NCBI GenBank assembly: GCA_041862375.1
Contig: JBGVTE010000131.1
Span: 1 to 13,768 of the forward strand
Length of the DNA: 13,768 bases
Source: WVZL01 sp041862375
GTDB taxonomy: Bacteria > Acidobacteriota > Aminicenantia > Aminicenantales > Aminicenantaceae
Reading direction: 5' to 3'
Shown: piece after piece, positions 1-5,698 of the stretch
How the letters are laid out: the number at the start of each line of letters is the position of its first letter
Numbering within the stretch: position 1 is the first letter of the stretch
The notes under the pieces: model-generated
What the model was told of the DNA's origin: nothing
The model's input: only the letters and a program-made list of their open reading frames with translations
Database searches by the model: none
Program-made: the position numbers and the translations under genes

Positions 1-2
1 TG

Positions 3-1607
3 ACAAGGAAGGTCAAGGAACACTTCAAGCTTTCTACAGAAGAAATTGCCGGTGATATTGACGAGGAGATCGAGAAAATCACAACCTCCTCACCTGAGGC
101 ATTGGAATACTACATCGAAGGGAGAAAATATCACTCAACATTAGATTATATGCGGAGCATTGAATTCATGGAAAAGGCGGTTGCCATCGATCCCGATTTT
201 GCCATGGCCTACAGATCCCTGGCCGTGAGTTACGGCAATATCGGATTCAGGCCTCAACGCAAGAAACACATGGAGAAGGCATTGGAACTTTCGGATAGGC
301 TTCCCGCAAGAGAGCGTTACTTGATTGGGGGAGACTTTTACAGTTCTTCCGAGAAGACCTATGATAAGTCGATTGAAGCCTATAAAAAATTACTGGAGCT
401 GTATCCTGATGATTATACCGGAAATCACAATTTAGCAGGCCTGTATTCGGACATAGGAGAAGAACATAAGGCAATTGAACATTATGAAACAACAAGGAAA
501 AGCGATAATATTTCTTTACTGGGTTATGGGAATCTAGCTGCTGTTTACCGGCAGGTGGGATCTTATGACAAAGCTAAAGAAGTCCTCGAAGAAGCCCTTC
601 AGAAATATCCGGACAGTGCCGTCTCTTATCAGAATTTAGCCCGTCATTATCGAATGGCAGGAAAATACGACCTTGCCCTGGTAGAAATAGAAAAAGCTTT
701 TGCCCTGAAGCCTGCAATAGGAACTCCGGCATTTAGACAAAATTTTTATCAAAGAGCACAGATTCGTTCTTATACGGGCGATCTGGTTAAAGCCGCTGAA
801 GATTATCATAATCTTCAGCAGCAAAAAGGGCCCCAGGCCGTTTATTTGGGCTCGATGGGCATGGTAAATCTCAATCTTTTACAGGGAAAATTTAAGGGAA
901 CAAAAGACATTCTCAGGCCAATAATCGGTGTAAGTAAGAAAGTTGGCGCAAATTGGCCCATTTCAGAATGTTATCTGAGATTCGCTTACATTGATCTAAA
1001 AACAGGTGATCTTCAAGAAGCTCTGAAAGATTGTGATAACGCCGATGAGTATGCCCTGAAAGCAGAGGATCCTGACATACAGAGGCGAGCATTACACCTC
1101 AAGGGTTTGGCCTATGTCCGGATGAATGCTACAGATGAAGCCCTAAAAACAGCAGATGAGCTAAGAGTGTTGATCCGGGATTCTCATAGTCCTAACAACA
1201 AACATTTTTTCCACCATCTCGTAGGAATGGTCGAGCTTAAACAGAAGAATTTTACCCGAGCCATTGAATGTTTTAAGGAAGCCTTATCTCTGCAGACCTC
1301 TGATCCGCACGATAAGAACGCAGGCTATGTTGAATCTTTGGCCATGGCATATAATGCTTCGGGAAACATTGATAAGGCCCAGGCAGAGTATGAAAGGATC
1401 GTATCTTCAAGCTCGGGTCGGTTTGATTTTGGCGACGTTTATGCCCTGAGCTTCTACTCCCTGGGAAAAATCTATGAACAGAAAGCCTGGAAAGGCAAAG
1501 CCATTGAACATTACGAGAAATTCCTCGATCTCTGGAAAGAAGCTGATCCTGGTATTGCTGAAGTTGAGGATGCAAGGAAGAGGCTGGCTGGGTTGAAGAG
1601 CAGATAA
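3..1607 (+). CDS. TPR-repeat protein, 5'-truncated (probable C-terminal half of a Ser/Thr kinase-TPR protein)
   Basis: The frame is open from the left edge to the TAA at 1605-1607, giving at least 534 residues, so the true start lies outside the window. A TTG at 102 could be called as a start. However, the preceding in-frame residues (VKEHFKLSTEEIAGDIDEEI) look like normal charged linker protein, so I do not accept that start. Almost the whole visible product is helix-turn-helix TPR units, for example AVAIDPDFAMAYRSLAVSYG, KLLELYPDDYTGNHNLAGLY, EALQKYPDSAVSYQNLARHY and ALSLQTSDPHDKNAGYVESLA. No signal peptide or membrane segment is visible in this part. TPR arrays are protein-protein interaction scaffolds. 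From memory, the opening PEALEYYIEGRKYH region followed by TPRs resembles the C-terminal half of kinase-TPR proteins in Aminicenantes and Acidobacteria. The kinase domain, if present, would be left of the window. No clear intrinsic terminator follows. Confidence 0.85.
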   Translation, partial: TRKVKEHFKLSTEEIAGDIDEEIEKITTSSPEALEYYIEGRKYHSTLDYMRSIEFMEKAVAIDPDFAMAYRSLAVSYGNIGFRPQRKKHMEKALELSDRLPARERYLIGGDFYSSSEKTYDKSIEAYKKLLELYPDDYTGNHNLAGLYSDIGEEHKAIEHYETTRKSDNISLLGYGNLAAVYRQVGSYDKAKEVLEEALQKYPDSAVSYQNLARHYRMAGKYDLALVEIEKAFALKPAIGTPAFRQNFYQRAQIRSYTGDLVKAAEDYHNLQQQKGPQAVYLGSMGMVNLNLLQGKFKGTKDILRPIIGVSKKVGANWPISECYLRFAYIDLKTGDLQEALKDCDNADEYALKAEDPDIQRRALHLKGLAYVRMNATDEALKTADELRVLIRDSHSPNNKHFFHHLVGMVELKQKNFTRAIECFKEALSLQTSDPHDKNAGYVESLAMAYNASGNIDKAQAEYERIVSSSSGRFDFGDVYALSFYSLGKIYEQKAWKGKAIEHYEKFLDLWKEADPGIAEVEDARKRLAGLKSR

Positions 1608-1807
1608 ATACCCCACCCATATCCCCCCATGTGCCAATAAACTTGAGATAATCCATCTCCGATATCTGATACTAATTCAAGCATATTAATTTTAAAAATG
1701 CTAAAACTGACAGACATAGTTTACACATAGAGCGATCTTCTATAAGCTAAATATTTTTTTATGCTGTTGATTTGTGATGAGCTGTTGATTTTTGACTTCG
1801 CTCCTCA

Positions 1808-1836
1808 TTGACAAAATTTCATCCTCTCCTGATAAT
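1808..1836 (+). promoter_or_regulatory. Predicted sigma-70-type promoter for tsaB-rimI
   Basis: A perfect -35 hexamer TTGACA (1808-1813) is followed after exactly 17 bases by GATAAT (1831-1836), a five-of-six match to the -10 consensus. Transcription would begin near 1843 and leave a leader of roughly 118 bases before the tsaB ATG at 1961. The call rests on sequence match and position only. Confidence 0.6.
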
Positions 1837-1909
1837 AATAGCCTGAAGAGCACAGTGCTTTACTCAAATCCACGAGAGCCGGTTGAGAAGACACTTGGCA
1901 AATGGAAAG

Positions 1910-1926
1910 ACTTGAAATTTTCAAGT
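1910..1926. repeat. Short inverted repeat in the tsaB leader
   Basis: ACTTGAA (1910-1916) and TTCAAGT (1920-1926) are perfect inverted arms around a 3-base centre. The repeat sits 34 bases before the tsaB start, inside the predicted leader. It is AT-rich, so any hairpin would be weak. It could equally be a dyad operator or chance. Confidence 0.3.
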
Positions 1927-1960
1927 TGAAAAACGAACCTCTTTTAATGATAGTGTAACT

Positions 1961-2641
1961 ATGCTTATTCTTGCCCTGGATACGACTACATTTTCTGGGT
2001 CAGCAGCCCTCTTGAAGGGAAAAAAGCTTCTCTCAGAAGTTAACATAGAATCTTTTTCTACTTACTCTGAAAGGATACTTCCTTCCATTCATTTTTTACT
2101 TGAAATAAACAAGCTGAATATCAAAGAGATTGAAGCTTTTGCTGTGGCCGTAGGACCTGGATCCTTCACTGGTATAAGGATTGGATTGAGCACAATAAAA
2201 TCCTTTTCTTATGCTTCCCAAAAACCCGTTGCTCCCATTTCTACACTGAAAGCTCTGGCACTAAAAGTTGTTAACTCTAGAGGCCGTCTTCTCTGTCCAA
2301 TCCTTGATGCTAAAAAAGGAGAAATTTATACTGCTCTTTTTGAATCAGGGAGAAAAGATTTGAAAGAGATTATTGCGCAAGGGGCTTACTCACCTGATTA
2401 TTTTCTCTCTCTTCTTCCTTCTCACCGGGTTGTGACTTTTATCGGTAATGGCATTCAAACTTACCGAGAGAAGATTATCCAGTATTTAAAGGATAAAGCA
2501 AGGTTCTCTCATCGTTCTCATTTCATTGCCTGCGAAGTGGGCAGGCTGGGGTATGAGCTTTTAAGGAATAATAAAGGTATAAGCTTTAAGGAGCTTAAGC
2601 CTCTTTATTTTCGGAGATCCCAAGCAGAGGAGAAAAATTAA
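1961..2641 (+). CDS. tsaB: tRNA threonylcarbamoyladenosine (t6A) biosynthesis protein TsaB
   Basis: TsaB is the non-catalytic partner that, with TsaD and TsaE, transfers threonylcarbamoyl from threonylcarbamoyl-AMP to A37 of ANN-decoding tRNAs in the cytoplasm. The 226-residue product has the expected ASKHA-like fold signatures. LALDTTT (residues 4-10) is the first strand and phosphate loop, GPGSFTGIRIG (65-75) is the family hallmark, DAKKGEIY (116-123) matches the usual DARRxEVY-type motif, and PLYFRRSQAE (214-223) is the typical C-terminal tail. Length is normal for the family. The ATG at 1961 directly precedes the first strand, so the start is sound although no good Shine-Dalgarno is present. 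rimI follows closely, a very common pairing. tsaD, tsaE and tsaC are not in the window. Confidence 0.95.
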   Translation: MLILALDTTTFSGSAALLKGKKLLSEVNIESFSTYSERILPSIHFLLEINKLNIKEIEAFAVAVGPGSFTGIRIGLSTIKSFSYASQKPVAPISTLKALALKVVNSRGRLLCPILDAKKGEIYTALFESGRKDLKEIIAQGAYSPDYFLSLLPSHRVVTFIGNGIQTYREKIIQYLKDKARFSHRSHFIACEVGRLGYELLRNNKGISFKELKPLYFRRSQAEEKN

Positions 2642-2681
2642 AGACTACAGGCTCATCGAGGAATTCTTTTTTCTGAGGAGG

Positions 2682-3113
2682 ATGGAGGAAAAAGACATCC
2701 CTTCAGTATGTTTAATAGAAAATCTTTCTTTTCCGAGTCCCTGGCATGAGAGCACTTTCAGAGTAGAAGTTCATAACCGGCCAATTTCTTTTCCCTATGT
2801 TATCGTCCATAAAGAAATAAAGAGTGTCATAGGATACATTATTTATTGGCATATTAAAGAAGAAGTTCATATCAACAACATAGCTGTCCATCCTGATTTC
2901 AGGCGAAAGGGCATCGCAGAAACTGTTCTAAGAGAAATTTTGACTAGCATTGAAAAGGATGGAGCCACTTTTGTTACTCTTGAGGTCAGGCCTTCAAATT
3001 TTGCTGCCCTTGCTCTGTATAAAAAGCTAGGATTTGAAGTTTTCGGAGTTAAAAGGGATTACTACCTGAAGCCTAGAGAGGATGCCCTTATCTTAGGGAA
3101 ACAAATTGTATAA
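2682..3113 (+). CDS. rimI: Ribosomal protein S18 alanine N-acetyltransferase RimI (GNAT family)
   Basis: RimI acetylates the N-terminal alanine of ribosomal protein S18 using acetyl-CoA. From the ATG at 2682 the product is 143 residues. SFPSPW (16-21) is a typical RimI N-terminal motif. The acetyl-CoA pyrophosphate-binding segment NIAVHPDFRRKGIA (66-79) fits motif A, and LEVRPSN (100-106) and ALYKKLGF (111-118) carry the Glu and Tyr expected in catalysis. The start is uncertain: the first beta strand of RimI is encoded upstream of this ATG in the same open frame (FFFLRRM). The GAGGAGG at 2675-2681 also abuts the ATG with no spacer, too close for a normal ribosome site. Non-ATG starts at CTG 2673, ATC 2655 or ATT 2637 (overlapping the tsaB stop) would restore the strand. 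It probably shares a transcript with tsaB. Confidence 0.93.
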   Translation: MEEKDIPSVCLIENLSFPSPWHESTFRVEVHNRPISFPYVIVHKEIKSVIGYIIYWHIKEEVHINNIAVHPDFRRKGIAETVLREILTSIEKDGATFVTLEVRPSNFAALALYKKLGFEVFGVKRDYYLKPREDALILGKQIV

Positions 3114-3122
3114 TAGGAGTCC

Positions 3123-3140
3123 ACAGATACACCTATCTGT
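3123..3140. terminator. Hairpin at the rimI/truA convergent junction
   Basis: ACAGATA (3123-3129) and TATCTGT (3134-3140) form a perfect 7-bp stem with a 4-base loop in the 19-base gap between convergent rimI and truA. The stem runs into the last codons of truA. There is no strong T-run on either side and the stem is AU-rich, so it is at best a weak bidirectional terminator or a 3'-end stabilising element. Confidence 0.35.
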
Positions 3141-3867
3141 ATCTAACTTTCATTAAACACAGCCCCTTGGCTGGTGCTGTTGCTCCAGCGAGTGACCGCC
3201 TTTTTTCGAAAAATATCTTTTCAATTACTTCTGGCTGTAATTTACCTCTTCCTATTTCAAGCAGTGTTCCCATGATAGTTCGAACCATGTACCTTAAGAA
3301 TCCATTGGCTTCTATGGTGTAGGATATTTCTTTCCCTTTTTTTTCGATTTTTGAAACAAAAACTTTTCTTACTGGATGGAGCAAGCGGTTAGAGGAAAAA
3401 GCTGTAAAATCTGCTTCCCTTTCAAAAAAGAGCGCAGCTTTTTTCATCAATTCCACTTTAAGTGGTGAGGGCCAGTGTAGTACATACCTGTGGATGAAAG
3501 GAGAGATGTCAGGGGAATTAAATATTCTGTACTTGTATACTTTGGATTTTGCCATTTTTCGGGCATGGAAATTCAGATCAGTTTTTACAATCTTGAAAAC
3601 ATTAATGTCATCCGGGAGGAGAGAATTTGCAGCTCTAAGAAGCTCTTCTTCTTTTAGGGAAATAGCTGCCGTGAAGTTGGCAACTTGACCTTGAGCATGA
3701 ACTCCAGCATCTGTCCTGCCGGCCCCGATTAAAGTTATTTTTTTTTGAGTAATTTTAGCCAGGGTTTCTTCAATAAGGCCCTGAATTGTCCTTTTTTTGG
3801 GTTGGCGCTGCCAGCCGTGAAAATCAGTCCCATCGTAAGAGATAAAAAGCTTGTAATTCTCAATCAT
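3133..3867 (-). CDS. truA: tRNA pseudouridine(38-40) synthase TruA
   Basis: TruA isomerises uridines 38, 39 and 40 in the tRNA anticodon arm to pseudouridine. The 244-residue product is normal for bacteria. It opens with YKLFISYDGTDFHGWQRQ (residues 5-22), the canonical first strand and motif. The catalytic loop GAGRTDAGVHA (48-58) contains the nucleophilic Asp53. KVYKYRI (109-115) supplies the conserved active-site tyrosine, FLRYMVRTIMGTLLEIGRGK (190-209) is the C-terminal RNA-binding and catalytic motif, and APAKGL (231-236) is the typical tail. The start is immediately before the first strand, with AGG a few bases upstream as a weak ribosome site. The gene lies 174 bases downstream of the LOG-like gene on the same strand and converges on rimI. 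Confidence 0.96.
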   Translation of the reverse strand: MIENYKLFISYDGTDFHGWQRQPKKRTIQGLIEETLAKITQKKITLIGAGRTDAGVHAQGQVANFTAAISLKEEELLRAANSLLPDDINVFKIVKTDLNFHARKMAKSKVYKYRIFNSPDISPFIHRYVLHWPSPLKVELMKKAALFFEREADFTAFSSNRLLHPVRKVFVSKIEKKGKEISYTIEANGFLRYMVRTIMGTLLEIGRGKLQPEVIEKIFFEKRRSLAGATAPAKGLCLMKVRYR

Positions 3868-4041
3868 TATTACCTAAATTATCGTTAATCTGAATTCATT
3901 TATCTCGGCCGTATGACTCGGGATTTAATGCTGTATATTAAGAGCCGTGAATAATCCAGGATAATTGAAATATAGGCGTTGATACAAGCTTGCTGTTTCA
4001 ATGAGCTTAGTATTACATAATTAATTGATAATGGATTGACA

Positions 4042-4494
4042 TCATGAACTTAAAGCGAGCGTGACTGCTTCTTCAGGGGATTCAGCTTGAGTGACTCCTT
4101 CAATTTCCCATGTCCCCAAACCGATAATTTTTTTTCCGTAGATACATCCAAATGCAATTTCACTCAGGGTTCCATACTGGCCGTCAATAGCTATTATGAT
4201 ATCGGAGTTCATAGCGATGAGTGAATTTCTGCTGTATCCCATGCCTGTTGCTATAGGAATATCGATATACGGATTTGCTTGATAGGGATTATTCCCAGGA
4301 AGTATACCGACTGTCAGCCCTCCCCCTTCTTTTGCTCCCTGGGAGGCCGCCTCCATAACTCCCCCAAGTCCTCCGCAGATGAGAATTGCTCCTTTTTCAG
4401 CCACCATTTTTCCAACTTGATACGATATGTGACGGGACTTCGCATCAGGCTGGTTGCCTCCAATTACTCCGATCCTCTTTTTTTTTCTTATCAT
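4042..4494 (-). CDS. LOG/SLOG-superfamily nucleotide-binding protein (TIGR00725-like, 'lysine decarboxylase-like' cluster)
   Basis: A 150-residue Rossmann-like protein. It starts with RIGVIGG (residues 7-13), followed by GAILICGGLGGVMEAASQGA (35-54), a glycine-rich phosphate-binding turn, TVGILPG (61-67), RNSLIAMNSDIIIAIDG (89-105) and QYGTLSEI (106-113). The Gly-Thr-x-x-Glu element corresponds to the PGGxGTxxE signature of LOG-type phosphoribohydrolases. Here the PGG is replaced by DGQ, as I recall for the TIGR00725 subgroup. LOG enzymes hydrolyse nucleoside monophosphates to base and ribose phosphate, but the activity of this shorter subgroup is not established. The old label lysine decarboxylase is misleading. 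GAGG lies about 8-9 bases before the ATG. The gene is divergent from the glycan operon and may be cotranscribed with truA. Confidence 0.85.
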   Translation of the reverse strand: MIRKKKRIGVIGGNQPDAKSRHISYQVGKMVAEKGAILICGGLGGVMEAASQGAKEGGGLTVGILPGNNPYQANPYIDIPIATGMGYSRNSLIAMNSDIIIAIDGQYGTLSEIAFGCIYGKKIIGLGTWEIEGVTQAESPEEAVTLALSS

Positions 4495-4577
4495 AGCTGT
4501 TTTCCTCTTATAAAAGATTTCAATCCTACATTAATTAGCACAGAGTGTTCTTATTTTCAAACTTATACATGGAAGGC

Positions 4578-4634
4578 AAGCATCTTTTTTTCATGATTAG
4601 AGCTAAAGTAGTCAAAAGCGAAAAAAAGATGCTT
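4578..4634. repeat. Perfect 15-bp inverted repeat with 27-base loop
   Basis: AAGCATCTTTTTTTC (4578-4592) is exactly complementary to GAAAAAAAGATGCTT (4620-4634) across a 27-base loop. The outer flanks partly continue the match: GGAAG at 4571-4575 mirrors the CTTCC at 4632-4636 if five bases (gcaag, 4576-4580) are bulged. An RNA from either strand would fold into a long, mostly A-U stem. It sits between the two divergent starts, just before the predicted operon promoter. Possible roles are a terminator for antisense transcripts, a leader structure, or a remnant of a small mobile repeat. Confidence 0.6.
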
Positions 4635-4655
4635 CCACCTGGAGATTTTAAAATA

Positions 4656-4684
4656 TTGAATATAATTTACAAATTGATTACAAT
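4656..4684 (+). promoter_or_regulatory. Predicted promoter for the glycosyltransferase operon
   Basis: TTGAAT (4656-4661) and TACAAT (4679-4684) are separated by 17 bases. They match the -35 and -10 consensus at four and five of six positions. A perfect TATAAT also occurs at 4661-4666 but lacks a -35 partner. The leader to the first gene at 4883 would be about 190 bases. Confidence 0.45.
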
Positions 4685-4870
4685 GCATTTTCGACAGGAT
4701 AGAATAAGTGACTGGAAAGAAATAATATAGCAGAAGGTGATACTAATTTTGGAATTTAACGAAATGCAAGTATTGGATTGAATAAAATAAAACCAAAGAA
4801 AAAGAAAAATTAAAACATTAAAAAATATAGAAACAATTCAAAGGTGATCAGAAGATCAAGAATGCATATA

Positions 4871-4876
4871 AGGAGA
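4871..4876 (+). promoter_or_regulatory. Shine-Dalgarno of the first operon gene
   Basis: AGGAGA lies six bases before the ATG at 4883. This is a good ribosome-binding site and the main support that the 70-codon frame is a real gene. Confidence 0.7.
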
Positions 4877-4882
4877 AAATAA

Positions 4883-5095
4883 ATGCCGGAATTTTTAGAT
4901 ATTAAAAGTGTGGATAAAAATACCCAGAAAAAGATTATTGAAGAGATTGAGGGAAGAATTGAGAAAAAAAAGAAGGAAGGCATTTTATCAGAAAGAGATG
5001 TCCGAGAAATAGAAGAAATGAAACTTCATCCTCCTCCTGATATTCAAGATGTCCAGAATGTTTATGAAAATCATCTTTTTAGAGAGCAGGAATAA
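4883..5095 (+). CDS. Small charged helical protein, unknown function, first gene of the glycan operon
   Basis: A 70-residue acidic/basic protein without signal peptide, membrane segment or cysteine. Residues 9-32 read as a charged helix (VDKNTQKKIIEEIEGRIEKK), then SERDVREIEEMKL (37-49), a proline step HPPPDIQ (50-56) and a short tail with VYENHLF. I do not know a named family. Reality is supported by a strong Shine-Dalgarno with ideal spacing, head position in the operon, and a layout repeated in the next gene: an amphipathic helix with I-x3-I-x3-[IV], then a charged run, then PP-x-[DN]-[IF]-Q. I recall similar small proteins ahead of glycosyltransferases or methyltransferases in surface-polysaccharide clusters, but this is recollection, not a search. 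An adaptor or regulatory role is a guess. Confidence 0.75.
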   Translation: MPEFLDIKSVDKNTQKKIIEEIEGRIEKKKKEGILSERDVREIEEMKLHPPPDIQDVQNVYENHLFREQE

Positions 5096-5146
5096 ATATT
5101 AGTAATAAATAAGGCAGAAGAACTATTTCCTTAAAAGGAGACCATC

Positions 5147-5698
5147 ATGGATAAAAAAGACATCAAACGAGAGAATTCTATCAAGGTTGATTATGATAAC
5201 ATCGATGTTGCAGATATCATGGACCAGATTAAAAGAAAGGTTGAGAGGAAACAAGAGAAACCTTCTAAAGAAGAATCCTTAGAGGAGTTTCCTTTAGTTC
5301 CTCCCTCTAATTTTCAAAAAGACTCAGGGATAGAAGATGCGGAAGGTACAGGAAAGAAAAAAAGAATAAAAATGATTTTGTTAAAGTTCATGAAACCCTT
5401 TGCACCTTTCATTAAGCTTCTTGTTTTGCCTGTCCATGAGGAAATTATGGAAACAGCACAGAATCTACACAAGACGAATATGAGATTAGACTCTCTCTCC
5501 TATGAATTCCGAAGGACTATGGAGCATTTTAAGGAATATACAAAACTACTACATAGTCTTTATCACAACCTTGTTGTTGAGCTCACTAAGTTGAAGATAG
5601 AGGAGGAAAGCTTAAGAAATAAAACCCGGATTATAGAAAAAGATTTTGAATCTTTAGGGAGAAGGGAGAAAGCTCTTGAGAAGTTGATTCTCAAATGA
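5147..5698 (+). CDS. Coiled-coil accessory protein of the glycan operon
   Basis: The 183-residue product has four parts. Residues 14-35 (VDYDNIDVADIMDQIKRKVE) match a pattern I remember at the N terminus of proteins in polysaccharide clusters (D-[VI]-x-x-[IL]-M-x-x-I-[RK]). Residues 36-70 are a charged linker with VPPSNFQ. Residues 70-95 are a basic then hydrophobic stretch (MILLKFMKPFAPFIKLLVLP) that could lie on a membrane but is short and interrupted by prolines. From about 96 to the end is a long coiled coil. AGGAG lies six bases before the ATG, giving a strong ribosome site. The stop overlaps the next ATG by four bases (ATGA), implying translational coupling to the first glycosyltransferase. 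In related loci this type of N-terminal module seems to be fused to a transferase. Here it is separate, consistent with a scaffold for the adjacent GT4 enzymes (inference). Confidence 0.85.
   Translation: MDKKDIKRENSIKVDYDNIDVADIMDQIKRKVERKQEKPSKEESLEEFPLVPPSNFQKDSGIEDAEGTGKKKRIKMILLKFMKPFAPFIKLLVLPVHEEIMETAQNLHKTNMRLDSLSYEFRRTMEHFKEYTKLLHSLYHNLVVELTKLKIEEESLRNKTRIIEKDFESLGRREKALEKLILK

Larger units (their letters stand above)
1608..1960. other. Intergenic region between the TPR gene and tsaB
   Basis: This 353-base AT-rich stretch has no convincing gene. It holds an 11-base direct repeat (gctgttgattt) at 1763-1773 and 1781-1791, a promoter-like pair at 1808-1836, and a short inverted repeat just before tsaB at 1910-1926. 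No terminator with a GC stem and T-run was found for the upstream TPR gene. Open frames on the minus strand running in from the TPR gene (to about 1717) have no protein-like features. Confidence 0.6.
4495..4882. other. AT-rich divergent intergenic region
   Basis: These 388 bases separate the minus-strand LOG-like gene from the plus-strand glycan operon. They contain a 15-bp perfect inverted repeat (4578-4634), a promoter-like pair (4656-4684), a very A-rich stretch (about 4780-4840), a 5-bp dyad TGATC/GATCA (4845-4858), and a strong Shine-Dalgarno (4871-4876). An open frame at 4545-4730 exists but its product shows no recognisable feature and it runs through the inverted repeat, so I do not call it a gene. 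Confidence 0.6.

Noticed and set aside
102..104. TTG as start of the TPR protein
   Set aside because: The frame is open to the window edge and the upstream residues look like normal protein, so the gene is truncated by the window.
1273..1656. Minus-strand frame of 127 codons opposite the TPR gene
   Set aside because: Antisense shadow of a clear coding region; cysteine/histidine/serine-rich product without domain features.
1680..1712. Possible terminator GCATATT...AAAATGC after the TPR gene
   Set aside because: The stem has a mismatch, is nearly all A-T and has no T-run.
4279..4596. Plus-strand 105-codon frame opposite the LOG-like gene
   Set aside because: The minus-strand frame carries a clear family signature; this one is its shadow.
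4545..4730. Plus-strand 61-codon frame in the divergent intergenic region
   Set aside because: No ribosome site, no recognisable feature, and it runs through both arms of the inverted repeat and the predicted promoter.
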